DNA of 64,000 bases from Endothia cerciana. Taxonomy: Eukaryota > Ascomycota > Sordariomycetes > Diaporthales > Cryphonectriaceae. The position numbers and the translations under genes were made by a program. The stretch is taken from contig JALRMH010000002.1 of assembly GCA_026119935.1 (NCBI GenBank), positions 1-64,000 of the forward strand, in the 5' to 3' direction. The notes beneath the pieces were generated by a model. The model had not been told where the DNA came from. It ran no database searches and was given only the letters and a program-made list of their open reading frames with translations. Of the stretch, positions 1-10,062 are shown one piece after another. Within the stretch, counting starts at the first letter, position 1, and each line of letters starts with the position of its first letter.

Positions 1-426
1 TCCGGGTGGCTTGTGTACGTTTTCTTTATTTGAATTGGGTGCAGGGGTAAAATTTGTTGGTTTTACTACTGGTTTTTGGTTCCTTTTTTATTTTTGGTGG
101 GTGGCCAAAAAAAAAACAAAAAAAAAAAAAAAAAAAACCACCGACCAAACAATCCCCCCCCCCCCCAAAAAAAAAACCAAACAAAAGAAAAAAACCTCCC
201 CCAGATATTAATAGACCTTTGAACCCCGTCCGTATATGTGGGCCAGTTCCCGCCGATGTCCCCCCCCCCCCCCTTCATGCCCCCCCCGCCTTATTTTTGG
301 TTGTCTATCCTGACCCTTGCGTGATCCCCTGTATGTACCATCCGAGATTTACCCATCGGGATTTTGTACCCAGCCCTTGGAATCGCCGTCATCAACCCTC
401 CGGGGTGCAGGGTGCCCCATGAAGCT
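1..426. other. intergenic, low-complexity runs, no gene seen
   Basis: This stretch lies downstream of the methyltransferase gene. It holds a poly(A) block near 108-137, C runs near 153-166 and 260-271, and further A-rich sequence. The open frames here are translations of homopolymers (poly-Lys, poly-Pro) and I see no coding signal. It probably includes the 3' UTR and terminator of the minus-strand gene that ends at 427. Confidence 0.6.
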
Positions 427-3400
427 CTAGTTGCCGAAGGCTCGACGCTTGGACAGCGGGACATGATTGTCCTCGTCCTCGCCATCGGCATCAGCATCAG
501 AATCGAACTCATCATGGGGACGCTTCTTGGTGGCGTCCCGCCCGCCCTGTCCACCGCATGGGTGGCTGGCCCGGCTGTTCCGACCACGACGCGCAGGGTC
601 ACCGGTGCCACAGGACGGCCCCCCATGGCCGGGAAGGCTGCCGTGGCCACCGGGTGTCGACCTTCCACCGCCCGCCAGGCCGCCAGCACCACTACTGCCT
701 CCGGGGGCCCCCGCGCCCGCGGGGCCGCCGGTGCCCCTGGGAGCTCGCGAGAAAGGGGGAGGGCTGCCGGGGCCATGGTAGTATGCCGGGTAGGTGGGAG
801 GGCTGCCGTAGCCGACATAGCGCGGCGGAAAATGGGGGGCGCGGCCGTAGCCAGCAAGCGGCGGCATCCCGGAGGGGCCGACCTCAAAAGGCCCGAAGCC
901 CGCCTGCTCGAGCCGCTCGATATCGTCCTGGTAGGCCGCCGCGACTGCAAGGGCCATCAGGGCTGCATTGTCTCTCGTCTCAGGCCGGTAGGCGCCCGCG
1001 CCGGGGCGGCCTGGGACCTGCGGTGGGACGTCGGCCTGGGCGTCAGGGTGGCGCTCCCACTCGCCTCCGGTTGGGGCCGGGGGGCCGGCAACCATGCCGT
1101 CGGAGAAAGCATTGCGATAAGCACCGCCGCCGCCGCCGCCGCTGCCGCCGCCGCCATAGAACCCCCCCTGCGCGTGACGGGCGGGCAGCAGGTGTTCGCC
1201 GGCCAACCAGCCGTGGTCGAGTGGATGACGGCGAGGCAGGCCGTCGACCGGGTTGTTTAGCGGGAAGCGAGGCAGGCCGTCGACCGGGTGGTCTGGCGGG
1301 AAGCGAGACAGGCCGTCGGCCAGGTAACCTGGAGGGAAGCGAGGAAGGCCATCGACCGGGTGGTCCAGCGGGAAGCGAGGCAGGCCGTCGGTCAGGTAGC
1401 CAGGCGGGAGGCGAGGCAGGCCGTCGGCCAGGTAGCCAGGCGGGAGGCGAGGCAGGCCGTCCTCCTCAATATTCCAAGTGGGCTGCCAGTACATACTAAC
1501 ATCATCCGAAGTGAGCGTGACGACGTATAGGGGCTCCTGGTCGCCTGTGATCATGACCCTGTGTCCTTCACTGGCTCGGCGCTGTCCGTCGGAGGAAGCG
1601 TCGCCCATGAAGTACGTGGGGTAGCCACCCTGCTGGGTGACACAGAGAAGCTGCTCCTCATAGGCCATGCACCCCAAGGGCAGAGGAGGCATATCGGGCT
1701 TTGTCGGGCCTAGGAGGGAACCCAGCTCCGGTTGGGATGGGCCAGCCTTGAGGGCGGCCGCTGCGTCGACATCAGGCATGACAAGATCGGAGTTCTGCTG
1801 CTGCCGCCGCCGCCGCCGCCATTGTCCCTTCACCGCAAGGGTGGAAGAAACGGATCCGCCATCGCTGCCGCCACGGCCCTTGTCGTCACTGTCGTCATCG
1901 CTGCTGATGTCGATGACATCGTTGGTGTCCGGCTCGGGCAGGACGTGGTCTATCCTGTCCAGCCAGCGCCTCATGTGATCCATCAGCTTGTGGACGACGA
2001 CGGGCGGGAAGGCGTTGCCGATCTGCTTCTTGATGCAGGGGGCGACGAAGGTGTAGCCCTCGGGGAAGCCCTGCAGCACGGCCAGCTCGGCGAGGGTGAG
2101 CTCACGCTTCCCGTTCCAGTGGTATGCCTGGCCGCCCGAGGTCGTGATGGTCCGGGCCATGGGGTTGCGCGAGTTCCACTGGTCGCGGAACACCCGCCGG
2201 GCCGCGAAGACATCGTGCATGCCCCCGCGGCTGGCCACGAGGTCCCTGCAGGCCGCGCCCGCAGACACGAAGGCCTGCTTGGTCTTGGTACGCCTGGCGC
2301 TGTGCGTGGGCGCCGGCCATTCGGGGAGGGCCTGGCCCGGCGCGGCGCCGATCATGATCAGCCTCTTCCGCCTCTGCGGCAGGCCGAACTCGACGAGGGG
2401 GACGACCTTCCACATCAGGGAGTAGCCGTGGCGGGTCAGCGACTGGACGAGCGCGTTGAAGAAGGGCAGGTAGCGCTCCTGGACGAGGCCGAACGTCTGC
2501 TCGAAGGTGAGGAACCGGGGCCGGAGCATCTCGACGACGTGCTGGCAGGCGTACAGGGCCGCGATGTTGGCCTCGTCGTTCTTGCCGCTGCAGGTGTGGG
2601 CCGGCGACCAGGTCTGACAGGGCGGGGAGAGGTGGAGGAGGTCGACGAGGCCGTGGTCGACGGTGAGGTCGTTGCAGTAGGTCATGATGTCGGCCTCGTA
2701 GAGGTCGACGGTGGGGTGGTTAGCCTTGTATGTCGCGTTGCAGCGCGGCCAGTGGTCGACGGCGCGCACGACCTCGACCCCCGCCATCTTCGACCCGCAC
2801 GTGTAGCCTCCGGCACCGGAGAACATGTCGGCGGCGGTGTACTTCTGTCCCGGCGCGCGTTTGTAGAAGCCGCTCCGGCTGGGCTGCGCAGCGGGGCGGT
2901 CCTCGCCGCCGGGGACGTACGATCCACCCCTGGTGTAGGCCCCCTTGCGCCAGTCTCGCATGCGCTCCATGTCAGAGGTGCGGTGTCGGTTCTTGATAGA
3001 TGGGCCCTCCATGAGGTGCACCAGGGACTCTCCATCGACGGGGCGCAGGGCACGGCGGAACCGCCTGTCCGGATAGAAAGCTCTGTGGGCCCAGCGGCAC
3101 GCCAGGGGGGCTCTGTTCTCCCTCTCCTCGCTCGAGGTATAAGCCTCGGGATCAAAGCGGGACTCAGGGAAGGACTTGTTGGTCTTGTGGAACAGCCTCG
3201 GCCGTGGCTCGACGTCGTTGAGCGTCACCTCGATCAGGCACTGCACGTTAGGGGGGCGAGAGTCATCGCTGTCGATCTCGAGCACCTGGCATACCTCGTT
3301 CTTGTACGGCTCCAGCCGACCATCCAGGTTGCGGGTCCTCGTGTATGGGAGTCCGCGGATCAAGATGAGGTTGGTGGTGCGATGACGATACAGGTGGACG

Positions 3401-3957
3401 ACCTCGACGAAGTCGATGATATACCTGCCGGCGCGCATCTCCTTCGTCAGGGCAACAACCGTGCCGACCTTGAGATCGATGCCACCGCCGTCGCGGTATC
3501 GCGCCATCTCCACGTGGGTGGCGCACACGCAGGGGTTACGGATGCCCTTCTTGTAGTGGGCGCACCGGTTGTCCGCCGCGCCGGCCACACCGGCCGCGCC
3601 CGCCGCGCCGAGGCACGCCGTGTGGGGCTCCTCCGCGTCAGTGTCGCCTGCCTTGATCTCTTCGATCTCCCTCTCGTAGGCCGCTTCATCGTCGGCCCAC
3701 TGGTCTTCCACCTTGTCGTCGTCGTCGTCGCCGCCGAGCTGGATAGGATAGGCAGGCACGTCTCCTGCCTGGATCCTCATCATGAGCCGTCCGACCTCAA
3801 TGCCGACCGCAGACTGAGGGTTCTCAGCGGCGCCAGTCTGGACAGCATTGCCGGCCTGGACAGCATATCCAGCCTGGAAAGCATTGCCAGCTTGGAAAGC
3901 ACTGCCAGCTTGGGCAGTGTCGCCGGCTTGGGCATTGTCGCCGGCTTGGGCAGACAT
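427..3957 (-). CDS. rid: RID/Masc1-type cytosine-5 DNA methyltransferase
   Basis: Intronless frame of 1176 aa. The start ATG at 3957 (MSAQAGDN) is chosen because the open frame further upstream is only a CT-repeat leader. Order of parts: an N-terminal AQAG-like repeat (about 1-42); a BAH-like region (about 150-300); the methyltransferase (about 373-670) with FSGAGG (379-384), the catalytic PPCQ loop (Cys447), EQT at 486-488 where most C5 methyltransferases have ENV, QRRKR (528-532) and GNAFPP (647-652). An acidic SIM-like VIDISSDDD (681-689) follows, then a long low-complexity tail with 12-residue repeats and Gly runs. From memory, EQT in place of ENV marks the Masc1/RID/DmtA family, which is needed for RIP in Neurospora and MIP in Ascobolus. 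The family is nuclear and expressed in the sexual phase. The tail is much longer than the family core. The alternative, DIM-2, is less likely given the motif set. Confidence 0.9.
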   Translation of the reverse strand: MSAQAGDNAQAGDTAQAGSAFQAGNAFQAGYAVQAGNAVQTGAAENPQSAVGIEVGRLMMRIQAGDVPAYPIQLGGDDDDDKVEDQWADDEAAYEREIEEIKAGDTDAEEPHTACLGAAGAAGVAGAADNRCAHYKKGIRNPCVCATHVEMARYRDGGGIDLKVGTVVALTKEMRAGRYIIDFVEVVHLYRHRTTNLILIRGLPYTRTRNLDGRLEPYKNEVCQVLEIDSDDSRPPNVQCLIEVTLNDVEPRPRLFHKTNKSFPESRFDPEAYTSSEERENRAPLACRWAHRAFYPDRRFRRALRPVDGESLVHLMEGPSIKNRHRTSDMERMRDWRKGAYTRGGSYVPGGEDRPAAQPSRSGFYKRAPGQKYTAADMFSGAGGYTCGSKMAGVEVVRAVDHWPRCNATYKANHPTVDLYEADIMTYCNDLTVDHGLVDLLHLSPPCQTWSPAHTCSGKNDEANIAALYACQHVVEMLRPRFLTFEQTFGLVQERYLPFFNALVQSLTRHGYSLMWKVVPLVEFGLPQRRKRLIMIGAAPGQALPEWPAPTHSARRTKTKQAFVSAGAACRDLVASRGGMHDVFAARRVFRDQWNSRNPMARTITTSGGQAYHWNGKRELTLAELAVLQGFPEGYTFVAPCIKKQIGNAFPPVVVHKLMDHMRRWLDRIDHVLPEPDTNDVIDISSDDDSDDKGRGGSDGGSVSSTLAVKGQWRRRRRQQQNSDLVMPDVDAAAALKAGPSQPELGSLLGPTKPDMPPLPLGCMAYEEQLLCVTQQGGYPTYFMGDASSDGQRRASEGHRVMITGDQEPLYVVTLTSDDVSMYWQPTWNIEEDGLPRLPPGYLADGLPRLPPGYLTDGLPRFPLDHPVDGLPRFPPGYLADGLSRFPPDHPVDGLPRFPLNNPVDGLPRRHPLDHGWLAGEHLLPARHAQGGFYGGGGSGGGGGGAYRNAFSDGMVAGPPAPTGGEWERHPDAQADVPPQVPGRPGAGAYRPETRDNAALMALAVAAAYQDDIERLEQAGFGPFEVGPSGMPPLAGYGRAPHFPPRYVGYGSPPTYPAYYHGPGSPPPFSRAPRGTGGPAGAGAPGGSSGAGGLAGGGRSTPGGHGSLPGHGGPSCGTGDPARRGRNSRASHPCGGQGGRDATKKRPHDEFDSDADADGEDEDNHVPLSKRRAFGN
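1207..1460 (-). repeat. 36-nt tandem repeat coding for 12-residue units
   Basis: About seven copies of a 36-nt unit lie in frame in the C-terminal tail of the RID-like gene. They encode units of the type DGLPRFPPGYLA alternating with DGLPRFPLDHPV. The copies differ by several substitutions, so this is not a fresh expansion. Confidence 0.9.
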
Positions 3958-4028
3958 CTCACTTGCTGGATCTGCGGTCAGCGGGTTGACGAGGACAGAG
4001 CGCAGGGCGCAGGAAGGCGAAGAGGATG

Positions 4029-4029
<1 letters not shown>

Positions 4030-4072
<43 letters not shown>
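4030..4072. repeat. (GA)n microsatellite upstream of rid
   Basis: An uninterrupted GA dinucleotide tract of about 40 nt lies 70-115 bases upstream of the chosen rid start, in its probable 5' UTR or promoter. On the coding strand it reads CT, a common core-promoter element in filamentous fungi. Confidence 0.9.
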
Positions 4073-4076
<4 letters not shown>

Positions 4077-4400
4077 GAGGTGAGAGGTGAGAGGGGCACA
4101 GTGTCGATCCACACAACAAACCACTGGACCACGGGAAGGACCAGTCCCTGCAGTGAGCGGGAGGGGAAGGTCCACACGAGGTTTCGAGGGGACCAGACGG
4201 CCACAAAGTTCCCACCAAGGGGCCAGTGGACCATGGGGCGACATACGCCGCTCTCAGCAGCCAACATGGGTACGATGGGACAGGTGGTATGGAGTCCAGA
4301 GTGCGTGGCCATGCGACGGTGTTGTTGGGATGGTTGTACTTACTGGGAGCTGGCTTTAGCAGGCTGGAGGTGTGGTGGCCAAGGCTGAGAGGTGGCTGGG

Positions 4401-4482
4401 TAGGGCAGGCGGTTGAGCAGGGCAGGCGGTTGAGCAGGGCAGGCGGTTGAGCAGGGCAGGCGGTTGAGTAGGGTAGGTGGGT
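4401..4482. repeat. 17-nt minisatellite
   Basis: Four to five head-to-tail copies of a unit like gagcagggcaggcggtt lie upstream of rid. Degenerate relatives continue to about 4510. No coding role is apparent. Confidence 0.85.
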
Positions 4483-4599
4483 TTGAGTAGAACAGACAGT
4501 TGAGCAGAGCAGGAGAAAGGGGAAGAGAAGATGGGTGGGTAAATCAGATGGTTGAGTAGAGAAGAAGAAAGAGGAGAGGGGCAAAGGAGGGCAGGAAGG

Positions 4600-7500
4600 T
4601 GGGCGAGATTTATGTCAGGACCAGAGTGCCTGCGCTTTGTAGCGAAAAGAAGTTCTCCTTGTGAGCCCTGAGGCTTTCACGCGTGCCTTGGAGGGGGGAG
4701 GGGGGGGGGCGGCAGAAGTGCACGTCGAGCAGACGCGGTGATATGCGCTCGTGGGTGGTCACTCCCGGGGACTATCTGGCGATGATGTTGGTAAGGGCTT
4801 CAGATGCAGATACCCGTTTGCTTGATTCAGAAGACCCACGAATCGGCTGCGGCTGCGGCCAGGTCCAGACCGGCAGGTTGAGGAGGAGGCCAGAGCGCGA
4901 GCAGGCTTCCGAGAAGGGGGTCTTCCGGTGGTCTGGTCTACTGAGGCGGATGTGTGTATGTATCAACATGGTATCGGGTCCTCGGCCGTCCCATCACGGG
5001 GTCACCGGATGCTACAAACGGCCAAGTCTCGCAGCGAGACTTGCAGGAAGCAAACATGCATAGCTCCCAAGGGGGGGGGGGGGGGAAATCCGTGTCGGAT
5101 GGCTCATCCGGCCCGCATGGTACCATCGGAGATCGATGTGATGTGTACTCTGCTGGGGGGCCTGTCAACTGCCAGCGAGTGAGGCAGGCAAGGGCTGCGA
5201 GCAGGAGAACATCACAGCTGATTGCATGAAGAACCCTGCACGGCAAACGGATCTTGTGCTACACACCCAGTATGCCGCATAGTGTGAGGAGAGAGGGGAG
5301 TGGGGAGGGATGGGGATGAGAGGCAAGACGACGGAGTCAGGAGATGAGGGAGGGATAGGAGGGATGAAATGGAGGAAGCTGGAAGGGCTTCCATATTTCC
5401 TATCTCTCTTCTTCCCTCTTCCCCTCTTCGGTGTTGGGCCATGGACAGGCCAGAGGCCGAGATGAGACAGGAGCGCGTAGAGTGAGGCGTATGGGTTGGC
5501 AGGCAGGAATAAATTCATTCTGTCGTCGCATGTTGACATCGACCAGCCCCCATCCCAAGTACACAGTCTGCAGACGAACACTCGTTGGGCCACACCGCAT
5601 GGTAAGGTTCTCCTCTTCCTCGCCCCCCCCCCCCCCCTCCTCTGCTTCTTCTTCTTCTTCTCCTTCTTCTTCCTCGTCCGAGGGACAAACGCCCTCTGAT
5701 CAGCAGGCCGGGCCACGTCGACGGGCCTGCCCTCCGCCCCCCCCCCCCCCCCGCGTGCATTCACGAGCTGTCGAGACAGGTGGCTTCTTCGACCCATCCC
5801 AGATGCCCGCAGCTCGGGTTACTCAACACCACTGCGGGCGCCTCCCCGTCGACACGGGCGCCTTCCCGTCGAGGCAGGCCCGGGGTCCCGCTGGATACTG
5901 CATGCACCGCACCGTGACCGCCCGACGCAGGCGATGCAGGTCTCTCTGTGTTGGGCTGGCCCTTGCGAGACGAACTTCGAAGTCGGCGCACACGGCCGAG
6001 CCGAGTCCTCCCCACCCACCCACCTTCCTGCACACAGGCGTCGGCGGACCCCCCGCAGGTTGCCCGCGGGCGTCTCCCTGTCCTGTCTGTAGTTCATAAC
6101 CACCGCCATCCGTCAGGTCGAGGTCGAGAGGGGACCGGTCCGAGGCGGGACTCCTCCCCAGCGTGCAGGAGGCCCAGCTGCAGCTCTGTTTCATGAAGAG
6201 TGACCACGGCGGCGAGGGTACAGGAGTCAGTCCTGTCGATGTCTCCTCGGCGCTGCGGTCGCCCTGGCCTGCGGGTGGCAGCAAACAAGGGCCGGTTTTG
6301 TGGGCTCCCCTATCCCACGCTGCCAATGGGGAACCGCCAGCCAGGGACCCGTACGCAGCACGTCGAGACCATCATGATTGTAAGTCGGTCGTCGTTCGAC
6401 CCTGCAGGACTTGACGCGGGGGGATTTGCTCGTCAAACGAACGGTGTGCGCCAGCGGCTCGGGAGTCCGATCAGCATCGGGATGTCCATGTCAGACGCGG
6501 GAGACAGAGGCGATCTGAGGCACGAGGTTGGTCGGAAGTGTTGGTGTGGTTATGCTCCGTTCGAGTCTGCCAGGGTGCCGTGCTGATATTGTGGCGTCAG
6601 TACGGCGGGTTTGGACGCAGAGCGAGACGAGGTTATGTTGCTTCTCCTGTTGGGGCCCCCCCGCCCACGCACGAGGCCTGTTCGGGCCCTAGCAGGCCCT
6701 GTCAGGCTCTGGCAACGCCCCTAGCACAACGCCCTAGCACCTCTCTGGCACGCCCTGGCCGTGCCCCCCTGGTCGGGCTCTTGGCAGGCCTGTCAGCATG
6801 ACGTGCCCCTGTCCCCTGTTGTCCTCACCAGATCCCCCAGCGAGCCGCACCCGCCCGCACCATAACCACCACCCACCGCGTACCAAGTTACCGCCCGCTA
6901 GGTACGTACGTCATGTTCGAGATGGGGGGAAAGGGAGGGGGAGGGGGGGAAGCGCACCCTCCTCAGGAACCTGGCAAACCTTGTTTTTCTTTTTTCTTTT
7001 TTTTCTTTTCTTCTTTTTTGCTCTTTTCTTTTTTCTTTTTCCTTTTCCCTCCCTGGCGGAACCCCTCGTCTCGTGTCCCTGCCGGCAGGGGTTCCCGTTT
7101 GCATCCTCATCTCGCGAGGGAAACCTGAATGATGGTTCTACAGCCGGCTGGCCACCCACAACCTGACGTCGAGCTATCCCCAAAGAGGTGGTCTGGACGA
7201 TCCGGCAATCTCTCTCTCTCTCGCCCCTCGGGACGGCGACCTGTCACATTCACGGCGCCATGGAAGCTGAGAAAGCTGACTTCATCTGGAACCCTCAGTT
7301 CCAGAGGGCCCACAAGAACACGGAGCATTGGCTCCTCCCTTGGTCACGGCTTGACGTAGTTACGTATCATGTTCCTCCTCCTCGTCCTCTGCTGCCGCTG
7401 CTGCTGCTGCTGCTGCTGCTGCTATGTACCAATGTCGCAGCGGAGTGAGAACATGACCAACCAAATACAGGCACTAAATCTCGTAGCTCATGACGTCAAA

Positions 7501-7713
7501 ACTAGATGATGTTCCGCCCAGCACGATCGCCAATGGGTAAGGGCCCATGATGGCATTGGGAGGCCACGTACATACTCGGCCGCCACAACAGCAACAATGA
7601 TATAAGACGACAAGAGCCCCCCCCCCCAGCGGGAATGGCAGGAGGGCATGCAACCCAACACTGTACTCAGCACAAACCACAAACAAATGACCCCGCCAAC
7701 CACCTGAACACAA

Positions 7714-7745
<32 letters not shown>

Positions 7746-7834
7746 GTCATCGCCATCATCGTCATCATCATCATCACTGCCGCCACCAACCAAAACATCC
7801 GATACCAACCAACCAGCCATCCCACATAGCCAAG
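4600..7834. other. intergenic, 3.2 kb, no gene recognised
   Basis: No frame here shows a known domain or a convincing exon set. The stretch holds a G run near 5070-5083, C runs near 5624-5636, 5738-5752 and 7618-7627, T-rich tracts near 6985-7050, a (CTG)n tract near 7391-7422 and an ATC-rich tract at 7721-7778. It likely contains the promoters of the minus-strand rid and the plus-strand microprotein gene at 7835. Confidence 0.55.
7721..7778. repeat. (ATC)n microsatellite in 5' leader
   Basis: An imperfect ATC/GTC trinucleotide tract ends about 55 bases before the ATG at 7835. It is probably part of that gene's 5' UTR or core promoter. Confidence 0.85.
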
Positions 7835-8208
7835 ATGGGTATCGTCGTGTCGTGTCTTCAGGCCATCGGTGACTGCATCATGACGGTCATCAACGCCATT
7901 GGCAGCGTGATTATGGCCATCGTCGGCGGTATCATGTCTGTCCTGAGGGCCATTGTCGACTTCCTGACTTGTAAGTGTGAAATGAACGAGCATCCCTGGG
8001 AACAAACGATTAAAAAAAAAAAAAATTTACAAAATAAAAAATCATCACCACCACCACCATCACCACCACAACATATCATGAGGGCGGAACTGGCTGCTAA
8101 AACTAAGATCCCACAGGCCGAACCCGGAGCGGAACCACGGGAGGGACCAGGTCAGGAGGGAGAGGCTTTGGTAGGAGCAGGAGGCATGGCGGCGTTAGTA
8201 CCGTCTAG
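7835..8208 (+). CDS. small hydrophobic membrane protein, 75 aa
   Basis: Two exons, 7835-7970 and 8117-8208. The intron has donor GTAAGT, branch-like CTAAAAC/ACTAAG and acceptor CCACAG. The join restores a Cys codon (T|GC). Exon 1 encodes about 46 residues, mostly one long amphipathic or membrane-spanning segment rich in Ile, Val, Met, Ala and Gly, with spaced Cys (MGIVVSCLQAIGDCIM...) ending in FLTC. Exon 2 encodes a basic Gly/Arg/Thr/Ser tail ending GGVSTV. From memory, very short proteins of this layout (hydrophobic stretch, Cys, then a GGR/Arg-rich tail) are common in filamentous ascomycetes and have no assigned function. Reading through the intron would give an unrelated Lys/Pro-rich end, which supports splicing. 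Confidence 0.75.
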
Positions 8209-8398
8209 CGTCGACAAATAAACGATTGGGTGGCCCGTCGGGACATTGGGGCGGGGGAGAGGGAGACCCCGACGACAAGCGACAGTGACACGAGGTGGAT
8301 GCGCATTACCAGATACCCTGATTCCCCCTTTGTCTGTCTGTACTGCTCTCTTTTTTTTTTTCTTTTTTTGTTTTTGTTTCGAGAGCACCAGAGGCAGA

Positions 8399-9828
8399 TC
8401 AATAAGTACTACGTGGTGTTGAACCCTTCATGCCTTGCCGTCCCCAGGCCCGTACCCGCTGCCCGGCAGCCCCCCACCCTCCTGCCGGCGCCCGCCCCTG
8501 GCCATCCCGAGGCGCCTGGCGAACAGGTAGGTGGATGCCAGGTGGTAGACGGAACAGGACGAGGAACACCAGCAGCAGCCAGACGGCACTACCAAACACC
8601 GCCACGATGGCGGCCAGGACGACGACGTACGACATGCCCTGGAGGGCCCCGCTGCCCGCGAGCAGGTCCGTACCGAGGCCCGCCTGGACCGCCGCGGGGA
8701 ACCACGCTGGCGTACGCGAACGTCGCGAGCAGCCAGCCGAAGTTGGTGCCGAAGAAGGCGTCGTGCCGCATCGACAAGCTCATGTGCCCGTAGACGAGGT
8801 CCCTGGCCGACCACATGCCCGGGAGGAAGCGCGTGAGCGAGTCCAGCCGCGTGAGGCGCAGCTCCCCGGTACCGGTAGCGGGGGCTGCACGCCTCCTCCT
8901 CCGCCGCCGCCGCCGGCCCGGGGCCGACGAGGTCGCCGACGAGCGCCATCCACGCGCCGTAGTCCAGCCCGCCTCGCCATGTCGAGGTCGCTCCGGTGCC
9001 GGGTGAGCCAGGTGTACGACAGGAGGAGGCCGACCGCGCTCCCGTACAGGCCCGCGCTGTCGTCGGTGTCGCCGCACAGGTGCTGGTCCCAGGAGGAGTG
9101 GCACAGCAGGAAGTCCGGCAGGGGCTTGATGAAGATGGAGTCGTCGTTCCAGACCAGGTGCTCGTCCGGCCTCCCCGTCACCAAGACCTGCCTGTTCCTG
9201 CGTGACCCCCCCCCCCGTTAGCGCTATCACCCCGTGGGCTCCCTGCCAGCCATATGTGAAGCCTTTCTTTTTTTTTTTTTTTTTTTTTTTTTTTCTAGAT
9301 GGCGGGTCACAACACATAAGTGTCCATCAGGGAGTGAGAGAGACCTCGTTTATTTGGGGGGGGGAGGGGGGATGGGGGAGGATGAGGATAAATAAATAAA
9401 TAAATAAATAAAAGGTTAAGAAGGCCGCGGGCATATCCTGGGGCAGACTCAAAGTCTATCACGTACATGAGGCGCTGACGTTGGAGATGGCGTGCTGGGA
9501 CCGGGAGGCCGGCCAGCCATAACTTATTACGCAGTGCATCGAGCTTTGGTGTGAGCAGCTCCGACCTCAGGAGGGCATGTAGCTCACGTTGTGGGTGTAA
9601 TGGTCTGGAGGCCACGCCGGGCCAATCTCGGCAGTATGATGTCCGGGGGTGAGAAGATGCTTGTGGGCTCTGAGAACGGCGGGTAACGGGCGGCCACCGC
9701 CGGCCTGCGAGGGGAGGTCGGCCATGCCGTCGCGCATGGTTTTGCGTTGCAGGGGCGCTGCAGCTCACCTGTTGTGGCTGCTTCATCGGAAAGGCAACCC
9801 GGGCCAGGTTGGGCGGCCTTGAGGGCAC
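8399..9828 (-). pseudogene. DUF6601-like membrane protein gene with three frameshifts
   Basis: Exon 1 runs from about 9786 (or 9828) down to 9467 and encodes LLTPKLDALRNKLWLAG. The intron, 9198-9466, has donor GTACGT, branch GCTAAC, acceptor CACGCAG, and carries a 27-nt T tract. Exon 2, 9197-8399, gives HLVWNDDSIFIKPLPDFLL, then GLDYGAWMALV, GELRLTRLDSL, and a membrane-spanning C-terminus (MSYVVVLAAIVAVFGSAVWL). The family, DUF6601 as I remember it, is a fungal membrane protein of unknown function. The conserved sequence is split over three frames. Each shift needs one base to be skipped, in G/C runs near 8968-8974, 8864-8867 and 8696-8699. There are no stops or obvious domain loss between shifts. 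Either a young pseudogene or consensus errors in GC runs would explain this. The start is uncertain. Confidence 0.7.
9268..9294. repeat. poly(T) tract
   Basis: About 27 consecutive T bases on the plus strand, inside the intron of the DUF6601-like gene. Confidence 0.95.
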
Positions 9829-10062
9829 GCTCTACAGGATGTTCTGCAAGTGCCCAGATCCACAGGAGTCTCGTGTGTGTGTGTGATAGGCGGGATAGTG
9901 TAAGCTGGCTGCACAAGGTGGCTGACGACGTATGTTTCATTAATCAGCCCAGGTGTTCAGGAGATGGGGCTCGACCAAGTTAATAAATATCTAGAATCTC
10001 AATGCACAGCCTAAATAGAGGGTACCACAGAACAGAAAGAAATATCACACCTCTACCAGCGC

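Noticed and set aside
54..422. Plus-strand Lys/Pro-rich frame at the left edge
   Set aside because: Encoded by A and C runs only.
1732..4083. 783-codon plus-strand frame opposite RID
   Set aside because: Antisense shadow of a GC-rich gene; no domain, and codon pattern mirrors the real frame.
3958..4584. Upstream extension of the RID frame to 4584
   Set aside because: It is translated from a CT repeat and a 17-nt minisatellite (poly Ser-Leu and Cys-Pro repeats), contains no family sequence, and is better read as leader DNA.
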